Shown here: piece after piece, positions 51,199 through 59,568 of the stretch | Numbering within the stretch: position 1 is the stretch's first letter | How the letters are laid out: each line of letters starts with the position of its first letter | NCBI RefSeq assembly: GCF_002502735.1 | Contig: NZ_DAQC01000008.1 | Span: 1 to 64,000 of the forward strand | DNA length: 64,000 nucleotides | Direction: 5' to 3' | From: Methanoregula sp. UBA64 | GTDB taxonomy: Archaea > Halobacteriota > Methanomicrobia > Methanomicrobiales > Methanospirillaceae | The notes under the pieces: model-generated | What the model was told of the DNA's origin: nothing | Database searches by the model: none | What the model saw: the letters and a program-made list of their open reading frames with translations, nothing else | Made by a program: the position numbers and the translations under genes

Positions 51199-51219
51199 AA
51201 AAATGAACACGGGTGAGCA

Positions 51220-52062
51220 ATGAGCGGGGATTCGGTAAAGAACTGGCACAGGCACTGCTTCCTTCCCGACGGGACGGAACTCCAGGAACACAGCATCAAG
51301 ACCGACCGGGACATCGTGATCGGGGAGTTCTGCCAGATCGATTACGGCCTGCGGGGCGCCGATGTGTACGTGGGCGAGTCCTCAACAATCCGCGAGTACA
51401 TCTGGGCAAACGGCGATGCCCGGATCGGAAACATGTGCGAGATAGGAAGCGACGTGATCGCGAAACAGGATGCCTACATCGGCGAAGGCGTTCACATTGC
51501 GGGAAAACTGGTGGTTAACGGGGCGCTCGATATCGGCGAGAAGGTGGAGATCGCCGGGGGTTTTGAGGCGACCGGCGAGATTGCGGTGAGAAACCCGATG
51601 CCGGTGCTCGTTTTTATTCTCATCTACCTCATGACGATGTTAAAGATCGAGAACGAGAAAGAGCTCGACCGGATCATCGACAATTTCTTCGAGGACGAAG
51701 GAAAGGCCGAGCTCCCGCTCATGATACCCGCCCGCTCGAAACTCAACATGAAGGTCTTTGCCGTTCCCTCGTCAATGAAGATCGGGCGGAAGTGCCGGCT
51801 GCACGGCAATATCCGGGCCGGCTCGATCGACCTTCTCGAAGAGACGGTAGTGTTCGGGTCCCTGCGGGCCCGGGGCGCCATCAGCATTGCGGGTGGGTCG
51901 ACCGTGCACGGGAACGTGGAGAGCAGCGGGAAGGTGCATGTCAACGCCGGCGCCCACATCCTCGGCGACGTAATCGCAAAGGAGATCTTCCTCTCCGAGG
52001 ATGCAAAGATCGACGGGATCATCGAGGCTCCCCACGGGATGCACATCGGGAGCGGGGACTAA
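51220..52062 (+). CDS. Bactofilin-like polymer-forming protein with internal hydrophobic helix
   Basis: 280 residues. Two right-handed beta-helix regions of short Gly/Ile/Val repeats (about 30-125: VIGEFCQIDYG, VYVGESSTIREYIW, ARIGNMCEIGSDVIAK; and about 185-275: IGRKCRLHGNIRAGSIDLLE) flank a hydrophobic helix PVLVFILIYLMTML (~130-143). Bactofilins form filaments without nucleotide and often attach to the membrane. A methyltransferase gene overlaps its stop (TAATG). Confidence 0.75.
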   Translation: MSGDSVKNWHRHCFLPDGTELQEHSIKTDRDIVIGEFCQIDYGLRGADVYVGESSTIREYIWANGDARIGNMCEIGSDVIAKQDAYIGEGVHIAGKLVVNGALDIGEKVEIAGGFEATGEIAVRNPMPVLVFILIYLMTMLKIENEKELDRIIDNFFEDEGKAELPLMIPARSKLNMKVFAVPSSMKIGRKCRLHGNIRAGSIDLLEETVVFGSLRARGAISIAGGSTVHGNVESSGKVHVNAGAHILGDVIAKEIFLSEDAKIDGIIEAPHGMHIGSGD

Positions 52063-52904
52063 TGCCGCAGAAAGCCGCGGAAATCCTCGGGCTGGATGCG
52101 GTTGCGTTCATCGAGCCGTCGTTTGCAGCCCTCACCGATCCGCTCTATACGAGCCTCCTTGCAGCAGATAACGGCGACGAGGGGCGGATGCTCGTGGACG
52201 AGAACGAGGACCCGGTCGCAGTCGCCTTCCACGAGAAGGCCGGGTGGATCGCAGGATCGTTTCTGTGCCGGCCCCCTTCGGTGGACCTGATCGATGCCTT
52301 CGAACAGGTAAACGGCGAGATCTACCAGGAGAACCGAGCGATCTGGGCTGCGGCAATCCGCGAGTACTTCTCGCTGCTGCTCAAACAAGAAGTGCCGCCG
52401 GCATTCGAGGACCTTAACCCGGTGCGGAAGGGGATCCTTTCCGATGCGATTGCCGGTGTCTGGGGAAAAGGCACGGGCGAGACCTGTATCGACTGCGGCT
52501 GCGGTTCCGGGGTCGGGTCGCTCGTGCTCCGCGAACTCGGCTACACACCGCTCTCGTTCGACAACGACCCGGCGCTCCTTTCCCTCGGCCTTGAAAAAGG
52601 CCGGCTGCTCCCCGAAGAAACCATGTGCATCGATGCCACGCAGGTAGCGGCTTATACCGAACCGGTGCCAAAGGCCATCGGGATCATGATGGGCGAGATC
52701 AACACATTCTCCTCAGAGATGTGGCACGCGATAGCAGCCGGCCTCTTTGCCGTGAGCCGCGAGACCCTCATCACGGTCGGGACCGAGCCCGAGACGCACC
52801 GGATAGAGGAATGGGCAAAAGAGGCGGGGCGGAGCATCGAGATCCGCGAAAATACCGGCGATGTGTTCTACGACCACTGGCTCTGCGTGGCAAAAGAACC
52901 CTAA
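52062..52904 (+). CDS. SAM-dependent methyltransferase
   Basis: 280 residues from ATG 52062, sharing a base with the bactofilin stop. ~100 residues of unknown N-terminal domain precede motif I TCIDCGCGSGVGSLVL and SFDNDPALLSLGL. The second half has a Rossmann arrangement ending in VFYDHWLCVAK. No substrate suggested; coupling to the bactofilin gene is conserved by the overlap. Confidence 0.8.
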   Translation: MPQKAAEILGLDAVAFIEPSFAALTDPLYTSLLAADNGDEGRMLVDENEDPVAVAFHEKAGWIAGSFLCRPPSVDLIDAFEQVNGEIYQENRAIWAAAIREYFSLLLKQEVPPAFEDLNPVRKGILSDAIAGVWGKGTGETCIDCGCGSGVGSLVLRELGYTPLSFDNDPALLSLGLEKGRLLPEETMCIDATQVAAYTEPVPKAIGIMMGEINTFSSEMWHAIAAGLFAVSRETLITVGTEPETHRIEEWAKEAGRSIEIRENTGDVFYDHWLCVAKEP

Positions 52905-52930
52905 AACCGGATTCACCAGGAAAATTACCT

Positions 52931-52960
52931 CCCTCCGGGGAGGGGCGGTCGTTCTTTTTT
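52931..52960 (+). terminator. Hairpin plus T-run after methyltransferase
   Basis: CCCTCC/GGAGGG (52931-52936/52939-52944) followed by T6 at 52954-52960, between convergent genes. Confidence 0.5.
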
Positions 52961-52962
52961 AA

Positions 52963-53250
52963 TCAGCCGATCCGGGCGAGCCGGGGGCTGACCCACCGGC
53001 TGATCTTCCAGTAGCACCATGCAGCCACGGCGCCGATCACAAAACAGACCGTTACCCGGAACCGGAGGTCGAGACCGGAGTCCGCGGTGAGGACAACAAA
53101 AAAAAGGCTGACTGCGATCATCACGGCTGCAAGCGACACGACGATTATCCCGGTCTCGGCACGGGTCGGGCGGGGGCCTGCCTCAAACCCGCAGAAGTGG
53201 CAGCGGGTACTTCCTTCGGGCAGCCGGGTCCCGCAGTTCGGGCAGATCAT
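52963..53250 (-). CDS. Zinc-ribbon membrane protein
   Basis: 95 residues. N-terminal zinc ribbon MICPNCGTRLPEGSTRCHFCG, then two hydrophobic helices (about 32-52 and 60-80). Such C4 zinc-ribbon proteins with one or two helices are common in archaea and are of unknown function. Confidence 0.7.
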   Translation of the reverse strand: MICPNCGTRLPEGSTRCHFCGFEAGPRPTRAETGIIVVSLAAVMIAVSLFFVVLTADSGLDLRFRVTVCFVIGAVAAWCYWKISRWVSPRLARIG

Positions 53251-53316
53251 AATGCAGGTATCTGTATTTTTCTTTGCAATCAGTTAAAGCAATGGGATAA
53301 TGGAACAAAGAAGGGG

Positions 53317-55401
53317 CTACCGCCGCCCGTGGCCCTTTTTGTGCCCGTGCTGCGGCTGGCCCCGCCCGGATCCTTTTTTCTCCCGCTCTTCCTTTTCCAT
53401 GGGAGGGCTTTCGAGCTCTGCGATGATATCGAGCGGCTCGTCCATCAGTTTCGTGAGCCGGACTACCTCGAGCAACCGTTCGATACCGATGAAGTGCTCG
53501 GACATCACCTTTGCAAGCGGGGAGAGGACGAGTTTTGTTCCCTCCTTATGCACGAGCCTGTGGGCAACAAGCTCCGGGAGCACCGGCTCCATCTTTCCCA
53601 CCATCATCGTGTTGATCCGGGCGAGGTCCGCCTCTTCGCCTCCGCAGGCAACCGCGTTTGCCACGTACTCCTCCGAGCTTGCCTCAAGATCGTGCTCCGG
53701 GGCCACCTCTTCCATCTCCCCTTTGAGGAGTTTTAAGGCGATCTCCTCTTCCGTGCCCGGGATCTCCCGCGAATAGCTCCCGCCGGGTTCGGCCAAAAGG
53801 ACGACTTTCCCGAGATCGTGGAAGTCGGGACGGCCCGCCCGGCCTGCCATCTGGTTAAACTCCTGTACCGAGAGCCAGCTCCGGCCCATGGCAAGCGCAT
53901 CGAAGATCACCTGCGAGGCAGGGAAATCGACCCCGGCCCCGAGTGCAGCCGTTGTGACAACGGCCATGAGCTTGCCTTCGAGGAACTTTGTCTCTACCTC
54001 ACGCCGTTCTTGGCTGGAGAGCCCCGCATGGTAGGCGGCCGCCCGCATCCCGAGGGCATCGGCTATCGTGTGGCAGCGGGCCCGGGAGTTCGTGAAGATG
54101 ATCGTCTGGCCCCGGAACCCTTTCGAGGAAGTGTTCTTGTACTCCTCGGTCGTGAGCTTTTTGATCGTCGGGACCTTCTGCTTGCGCTCTAAAAAGAGGA
54201 GGTAGCGTTCGAGGGCGACCGGGCGGTCGTCGTACCGCACCAGCTGGCAGTTGAGCTTCTTTGCAAGGAGCTTCGGGAACCCGATCGTTGCAGAGAGATA
54301 CAGGAACTGCGCCTGCGGGGCGAGGTACTTGAGCCGGGCGATCATCCCGTCGAGCCGGTGGCCCCGGTCCGGGTCCTCGAGCATCTGCACCTCGTCGATG
54401 ACCACGGTCGCGATGTTTGCCATCTTCCTGCCGCACCGGATCATGTTGTCCACGCCTTCGTACGTGCCGACCAGGATCGGGGCCTGCGGGTTCCGGTCGC
54501 CGACTTTCCGGGTCTCGGGCAGGTTGAGGCGCGAGACCCCCGTTAAGAGGCCGGTCTTTGCAAAGGCACCGTACCGCTCGGTGAACCGCTCGTACTTCTG
54601 GTTTGCGAGCGCCACGAGCGGAACCAGGAAAAGCATCCGCCCACGGCCGGAGAGGTAGTTCTTCATCCCGGCCATCTCGCCGATGAACGTCTTGCCGCTC
54701 GCTGTTGCTGCGACCACAAGGAGGTCCTTTCCGTGCAGGAGGCCGGCCTCGACTGCGAGCTGCTGGGCCGGCATGAGGGTTTCCACCTTGCAGGCATCGA
54801 CAAACTCGCGGGGCAGCGGCAGCTCCATAATGCCTGCCGTCTTGAGCACCGGGTGTGCCTCGATACGATCGAAGAGCGCCGACTTCATCGAAACGTGCTC
54901 GGGCTGGACGAGCGCGAGCACCTTGTCGAGGTTCCGGGTGGCAACCAGCAGTTCCTCGAAATGCTTGAGCGTCTCCCGGCCCATGTGCCCGAGCGGGGCA
55001 AGCTCGCGCCGGAGCTCGCGGCGCCCGCAGTCAAGGCAGATGCGTTCGCCCTTCCCGAAAATAACATGGTTCTCTTCGTTGATGGGCGTGTACCGGTCGT
55101 CGAGAAGGCACATCCGGCAGGCCTCCACATTCCCGCTCCGGATCTGGAAGGCCTTCATGAACTCCTCGAAAACGGAGTCCGGTTTTACCATCCGGACCTC
55201 GCCCTCGCGGAGCTGGGAGATGAGATCCTTTGACGGCGTGGCGTTGTAGTCTTTCCGTGAACCCCAGCGGAGCCGGTACCGGACCGGCCGGGGGCCTTTG
55301 GGGGTCTCGGTCATCTCGACAATGCCGACACCGACAACGTGCTTCCCGTCGAAAAAGAGAAGCTTGTAACTGCCTTTTGTGGGCTGGACGAGGATCTTCA
55401 T
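53317..55401 (-). CDS. Superfamily 2 helicase with N-terminal zinc domain
   Basis: 694 residues. N-terminal ~220 residues contain two Cys pairs (CRMC and CLDCG, residues ~115-150) and a beta domain. The helicase core follows: Walker A AATASGKT, motif II DEVQ in VVIDEVQMLEDPDRG, SATIGFP (motif III), and motifs IV-VI ending QMAGRAGRP. Similar to the archaeal Ski2/Hel308-like group. A basic His/Gly-rich tail ends the protein. It overlaps its upstream regulator gene by four bases. Confidence 0.88.
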   Translation of the reverse strand: MKILVQPTKGSYKLLFFDGKHVVGVGIVEMTETPKGPRPVRYRLRWGSRKDYNATPSKDLISQLREGEVRMVKPDSVFEEFMKAFQIRSGNVEACRMCLLDDRYTPINEENHVIFGKGERICLDCGRRELRRELAPLGHMGRETLKHFEELLVATRNLDKVLALVQPEHVSMKSALFDRIEAHPVLKTAGIMELPLPREFVDACKVETLMPAQQLAVEAGLLHGKDLLVVAATASGKTFIGEMAGMKNYLSGRGRMLFLVPLVALANQKYERFTERYGAFAKTGLLTGVSRLNLPETRKVGDRNPQAPILVGTYEGVDNMIRCGRKMANIATVVIDEVQMLEDPDRGHRLDGMIARLKYLAPQAQFLYLSATIGFPKLLAKKLNCQLVRYDDRPVALERYLLFLERKQKVPTIKKLTTEEYKNTSSKGFRGQTIIFTNSRARCHTIADALGMRAAAYHAGLSSQERREVETKFLEGKLMAVVTTAALGAGVDFPASQVIFDALAMGRSWLSVQEFNQMAGRAGRPDFHDLGKVVLLAEPGGSYSREIPGTEEEIALKLLKGEMEEVAPEHDLEASSEEYVANAVACGGEEADLARINTMMVGKMEPVLPELVAHRLVHKEGTKLVLSPLAKVMSEHFIGIERLLEVVRLTKLMDEPLDIIAELESPPMEKEEREKKGSGRGQPQHGHKKGHGRR

Positions 55402-56207
55402 GGGGCAAAGAGATCGACGATGGCGTACGAGAGCCCGACACCTTCGAGGCGTTTTAGGAAATCCGTGAACTCCTCGTCAACGATCACGATCACGCAGTCG
55501 ATCCCGTGGAATGCCGCCTCGATGGTTCCTTCCCGGGCCCCGAAAAAGAGGTCCGGTTTCTTGCCGGCGGCCCTGAGCGCGATGTAGGCTTCGAGGCCAA
55601 CCGCCGCGACAAACCCGGCCCCGTGGATCACTTTTTTTAGTTTTTCCGGGTCCACTTTTCGCGAACCGCCGTGCTGGATCCTCGGCACCTTGCAGATCCG
55701 GATCGATCCCTCGTGGTGCTCGATGATCCCGTTTAACCGGGCGACTCCCACGTCCTCATCCTTTTTTGCATCGGCGACAACCGTTCCCGTTGCCTGCTGG
55801 GGCTTTTTTGAGGCATACAAAAACCCGCCCTTCATGAAAACCCCGACCTCGTCGCCGGCCCGGAGGTTCTCGGCCGCAATCGCCGGCCAGACCGAGACCT
55901 GCTGGATGATATCGCGCCGGATATGGCGGGCATAGGCTTCGAGCGACTCGGCATTCGCGAGCACCCACTCGATGCCGGTCTTTGTCACCTCGTAGTTGCC
56001 CCGGCCGCTTGCCGAGACCATGCCCTCGTCGGTAAGCTCGCGGATGTACTCGGAGATCGCCTGCGGGGTGACCCCGAGTTTTACGGCAATCTCCTGCTGC
56101 CGGACTGCCGGCTGGTGTTCGGCGATCTCGACTAAAATCTGTAACCGGGATACCTCGCGCTTGCTGCGCAGAACAGAATTGAGGGGATCCTTAGCGCCCG
56201 GTGTCAA
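55398..56207 (-). CDS. Winged-helix regulator upstream of helicase
   Basis: 269 residues. N-terminal winged helix (residues 15-75): LVEIAEHQPAVRQQEIAVKLGVTPQAISEYIREL with recognition helix, then a beta wing. The C-terminal ~190 residues are a mixed domain (GDEVGVFMKGGFLYASK; VGLEAYIALRAAGKKPDLFFGAREG) found in archaeal MarR-like regulators, perhaps for ligand binding. Overlaps helicase (4 bases) and the upstream regulator (17 bases). Confidence 0.8.
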   Translation of the reverse strand: MTPGAKDPLNSVLRSKREVSRLQILVEIAEHQPAVRQQEIAVKLGVTPQAISEYIRELTDEGMVSASGRGNYEVTKTGIEWVLANAESLEAYARHIRRDIIQQVSVWPAIAAENLRAGDEVGVFMKGGFLYASKKPQQATGTVVADAKKDEDVGVARLNGIIEHHEGSIRICKVPRIQHGGSRKVDPEKLKKVIHGAGFVAAVGLEAYIALRAAGKKPDLFFGAREGTIEAAFHGIDCVIVIVDEEFTDFLKRLEGVGLSYAIVDLFAP

Positions 56208-56703
56208 GCAGCACCAGCCCCTGTCCTTTCACGTCGAGCTCGGGGATCCTCTTTGCAAGGCCCCGGATAAAGACCGGGCTTACCCCGAACTTGCGGGAGA
56301 GATCGCCGATCGACGTGTTGCCGTTCCCCATCTCAGCTTCGATCCTGCCGACAACCTCGCGGAGGTTCTCGTCATTGGAAAGCGATATGTAAAGGATATC
56401 GGTTAAGTCCTGGAGGTTGCACTGGAAGTTTGCCCGGAACTTGTTGTAGGTCCCGCGGTACTCCCGCTGCGGTTTCTCGCCGGGTTTTGGCATCCGCCAC
56501 TGTTCCTCGACGAGGTTGCCCTTCTTTAAAACCTGGATACAGACCGGAACGGAATCGTCTTTTACCTGAGCCAGCAGTTCATCCTCGGTCATCCACGATT
56601 TGCTGAGCAGTTCATAGACTTTCTTGAACGAAGGACTGTTGAACGTCATGAGGAGCGGAACCAGTTCTACGGGATCGTTGACAATTCGGATATGACCCGG
56701 CAC
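56191..56703 (-). CDS. ArsR-like winged-helix protein
   Basis: 170 residues, start GTG 56703 (GTG CCG GGT CAT). Winged-helix region about 20-80: MTFNSPSFKKVYELLSKSWMTEDELLAQV and wing YRGTYNKFR; a C-terminal helical part with ISLSNDENLREVVGRIEAE and a second HTH-like segment IGDLSRKFGVSPVFIRGLAKR. First gene of the regulator-regulator-helicase set, divergent from hypF. Confidence 0.75.
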   Translation of the reverse strand: MPGHIRIVNDPVELVPLLMTFNSPSFKKVYELLSKSWMTEDELLAQVKDDSVPVCIQVLKKGNLVEEQWRMPKPGEKPQREYRGTYNKFRANFQCNLQDLTDILYISLSNDENLREVVGRIEAEMGNGNTSIGDLSRKFGVSPVFIRGLAKRIPELDVKGQGLVLLDTGR

Positions 56704-56726
56704 AGTGAAAACCCTATAATTATATC

Positions 56727-56757
56727 GCGGTATAAATCAATAAATTTATGCGGTATA
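56727..56757. promoter_or_regulatory. Shared promoter of hypF and the regulator operon
   Basis: Direct repeat GCGGTATA at 56727-56734 and 56750-56757 (23 bases apart, about two helical turns). GGTATAAATC (56729-56738) is a TATA box toward hypF and, read on the other strand (GATTTATACC), toward 56703. Both predicted starts coincide with the start codons, so both genes may be leaderless. Confidence 0.5.
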
Positions 56758-56761
56758 CTCC

Positions 56762-58996
56762 ATGCAAAAAAGGGGAAAAATTTCGGTTCGCGGCATCGTG
56801 CAGGGTGTCGGGTTCCGCCCTTTTGTGTATGCAAAAGCCATTGAACTGGGGATCTGTGGCCGGGTAAAAAACCTCGGGAGCGAGGTCGAGATCCTTGCAG
56901 CGGGGGACCGGTTCGACGAATTTGTTGCAAGCGTCTCCCGGGGTCCCCCCATGGCCCGGATCGATTCCGTGCAGGTTACTGATTTTTCGGGGACCATCCC
57001 TGAGGGTTTTTCTATTGAAAAAAGCGCAACCGGCTCTTTTTCCGGGATGATCCCGCCGGATATTGCGATCTGCGCCGCGTGCGTGAAGGATATTTTTTCC
57101 CCGAAGGGAAGGTACGAGGGGTACTGGGCGACCTCGTGCGTGAACTGCGGCCCCCGGTACAGCATCATCAACGCGATCCCCTATGACCGGGAGCGCACGA
57201 GTATGGACGCATTCCCGATGTGCGGTCCCTGCGCCGGCGAGTACGGCGACCCGCACTCCCGGCGCCACCACGCCCAGACCATCGCCTGCCACACCTGCGG
57301 CCCGCAGCTCCGGCTCCTCGACCGGGCCGGCGCCGATCTCCCGTGCAAAGACCCGGTCAGGGAGGCCGCGGCCCTGCTCGACAAAGGATCGATCCTTGCG
57401 ATCCGGGGGGTCGGAGGCTTTCACCTTGCCTGCACGGAAGAGTCCTCGGGAGAACTCAAAAAGCGTCTCGGCCGGGTGGAGCAGCCGTTCGCGGTGATGA
57501 CCCGGCCGGGCTATGCGGATGAAATTGCCGTGGTCTCGCCAGCCGGGCGCGAGCTGCTCGAAAGCCCGGTCCACCCGATCGTAGTGCTCGAAAAGAAAAA
57601 CCCTGCCTCGCACGCAGGTATCAGCAACCTGCACACCATCGGCTGCATGCTTCCCTACACCGGGCTCCACCACCTCCTCTTCTCGCACCTCAGCCACCCG
57701 CTCCTCATCATGACGAGCGCGAACATGCCCGGCTACCCGATGATCACGGACACGGAGACGGCGCTTGAGAAACTCGCCAAAGACGCCGACTATTTCCTCG
57801 TCCACAACCGGGCGATAGCAAACCGGGTGGACGACTCGGTTGTCCGGGACGGGTACATCCTCCGGCTCTCCCGGGGAATTGCCCCGAAGCGGACGGCCAT
57901 CGATCTCGGGAACAACTGTATCCTCGGCGTAGGCCCCGAGCTCAACGCGAATGCCACGATCTACAAAGGGGGCTTTGCCGTCACGTCCCCGCATGTGGGC
58001 AATGTCCGGAACCCGGCAACGCTTGCGTACCTGCAGGAGACCATAGAAAAACTCACCCGGCTCCTCGGCGCAGAGTACGATATCGTGGCCCACGACCTCC
58101 ACCCGCAGTTCCTCTCGACCCGGTACGCACGGGAGATCGCAGAGGAGAAGGGGATCGGGCTTGTCCCGGTCCAGCACCACCGGGCCCATATTGCCGCAAC
58201 CACGACCGACCCGTGTGTCGGAATTGCAATCGACGGCGTCGGGTACGGGGACGATGGCACGGTCTGGGGCGGCGAGGTCTTTGCCGGGCAGGTGCCGGAT
58301 CTTGCCCGGGTCGGCCACCTCGAACCGGTGCCCATGCCGGGCGGCGACCTTGCAACAAAGTTCCCCGAGCGGATGCTCTACGGCATCCTCCCCGACGATG
58401 CATGCAGGGACCTGCTCTCCTCCCGGGGCTGGACAGGGATCGAACTGGGCGTGATACAAAAACAGGTCGCCACCGGTTTCAATGTCACGATGACGAGCAG
58501 CACCGGCCGGGTGCTCGACGCGGCAGCGGCACTCCTCGGTATCTGCCGGGAGCGGACCTACGATGGCGAACCGGCCATGAAACTCGAATCCGCAGCTGCC
58601 GGGGCCACGCCCGAAGTATGGGAGCCGGTCATCACGACCTCGGGCGGCTGCGAGGTTCTCTCGACCCGTGCGCTCCTTGCCACCGCCCTTTCCCGGTACA
58701 CCGCAGCACTGGCGGGGGACAGGGCGGCCGTCAGCACTATTGCCGCCTCCGTCCAGTACAACCTTGCCCGGGGAATCGCGGCCCTTGCGATCCGGGCAGC
58801 GGAACGCGAAGGGATCCCGACGGTCGCCTTGAGCGGGGGCGTTGTCGCGAACCGGGCGATCCGCGAGACCATCCGTTCCGAGGTAAGAGGCGCCGGCCTT
58901 TCCTTCCTCATCAACGACGCGTACCCGCCCGGCGACGGCTGCGTCTCGTTTGGCCAGTGCGTCTGGGCGGGTATGCTCTCTTTAAAGCGGGACTGA
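56762..58996 (+). CDS. hypF: Hydrogenase maturation carbamoyltransferase HypF
   Basis: 744 residues, full length. N-terminal acylphosphatase domain (GIVQGVGFRPFVY), zinc-finger pairs CAAC, CVNCGPR, CGPC and CHTCGP, the YrdC-like domain (SLRAIRGVGGFHLACT-type IRGVGGFHLACTEES), and the Kae1-like domain with VQHHRAHIAA and the GYGDDGTVWGGE motif. With HypE it makes the CN ligand of NiFe hydrogenases. No hydrogenase gene is adjacent. Promoter shared with the regulator operon at 56703. Confidence 0.95.
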   Translation: MQKRGKISVRGIVQGVGFRPFVYAKAIELGICGRVKNLGSEVEILAAGDRFDEFVASVSRGPPMARIDSVQVTDFSGTIPEGFSIEKSATGSFSGMIPPDIAICAACVKDIFSPKGRYEGYWATSCVNCGPRYSIINAIPYDRERTSMDAFPMCGPCAGEYGDPHSRRHHAQTIACHTCGPQLRLLDRAGADLPCKDPVREAAALLDKGSILAIRGVGGFHLACTEESSGELKKRLGRVEQPFAVMTRPGYADEIAVVSPAGRELLESPVHPIVVLEKKNPASHAGISNLHTIGCMLPYTGLHHLLFSHLSHPLLIMTSANMPGYPMITDTETALEKLAKDADYFLVHNRAIANRVDDSVVRDGYILRLSRGIAPKRTAIDLGNNCILGVGPELNANATIYKGGFAVTSPHVGNVRNPATLAYLQETIEKLTRLLGAEYDIVAHDLHPQFLSTRYAREIAEEKGIGLVPVQHHRAHIAATTTDPCVGIAIDGVGYGDDGTVWGGEVFAGQVPDLARVGHLEPVPMPGGDLATKFPERMLYGILPDDACRDLLSSRGWTGIELGVIQKQVATGFNVTMTSSTGRVLDAAAALLGICRERTYDGEPAMKLESAAAGATPEVWEPVITTSGGCEVLSTRALLATALSRYTAALAGDRAAVSTIAASVQYNLARGIAALAIRAAEREGIPTVALSGGVVANRAIRETIRSEVRGAGLSFLINDAYPPGDGCVSFGQCVWAGMLSLKRD

Positions 58997-59020
58997 TCCT
59001 CCCGCCGCGCCGGCGTTCTC

Positions 59021-59027
59021 TTTTTTT
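59021..59027 (+). terminator. T7 terminator after hypF
   Basis: Seven T residues after the hypF stop, followed by further T-runs up to 59053. Confidence 0.5.
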
Positions 59028-59122
59028 ATTTTTACCTCCGGGTTTTATTTTTTACGATGTACGATACCCTAAAAAAACAAGCCTTTTATCTTGACGGAAG
59101 TACAAAGATGAGATAACGAACG

Positions 59123-59536
59123 ATGTATCCGCTGGACATCATTCAGGAACAGGAACAGAGGATCCAGAGCCTTGAAAAAGAGCTCACCGAGCTGCGGCAG
59201 GGCCTTGCAGCAGTCCAGGAGTATTTCCTCCAGATCAAGGCACGGGCCGACGAGGAGAGCGTCAGCGCCGAGCTCAACTTCGGGATCGTCCGGCCGCTAA
59301 AAGACGATGACGCGGAGTTCGAGGGGATCTGGGACTTCCACCAGAACCTGCTCGTCACCGATCCCGCGGGAACGGTTCCGCTCGATATCATGTACGATAC
59401 CTACGTCCAGTTCTGCCGCAGGAACAAAAAGACCCCGGTGGACAAGGATGCATTCGAGTACCTGCTCCCGCAGATGGAAAATCCCCGCCCGGTCATCTTC
59501 CGGGGCAAGTGGCAGGGTTGCCGGTTCCGTAAATAA
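59123..59536 (+). CDS. Coiled-coil protein with D5/winged-helix-like C-terminus
   Basis: 137 residues. First ~45 residues form a coiled coil (QEQEQRIQSLEKELTELRQGL). Residues ~85-125, VPLDIMYDTYVQFCRRNKKTPVDKDAFEYLLPQ, look like the winged helix that ends D5-type primase-helicases. No catalytic site. A possible TATA CTTTTATC at about 59090-59097 gives a very short leader. Unknown function; the radical SAM gene follows after 32 bases. Confidence 0.6.
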   Translation: MYPLDIIQEQEQRIQSLEKELTELRQGLAAVQEYFLQIKARADEESVSAELNFGIVRPLKDDDAEFEGIWDFHQNLLVTDPAGTVPLDIMYDTYVQFCRRNKKTPVDKDAFEYLLPQMENPRPVIFRGKWQGCRFRK

Positions 59537-59568
59537 CGGCCGGTGTCGGGCGGACAGGATTACCCCGT

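Noticed and set aside
56720..58459. Long open frame on the minus strand (about 579 residues)
   Set aside because: It is antisense to hypF, whose motifs are complete; the frame is open only because of the GC-rich codon pattern.
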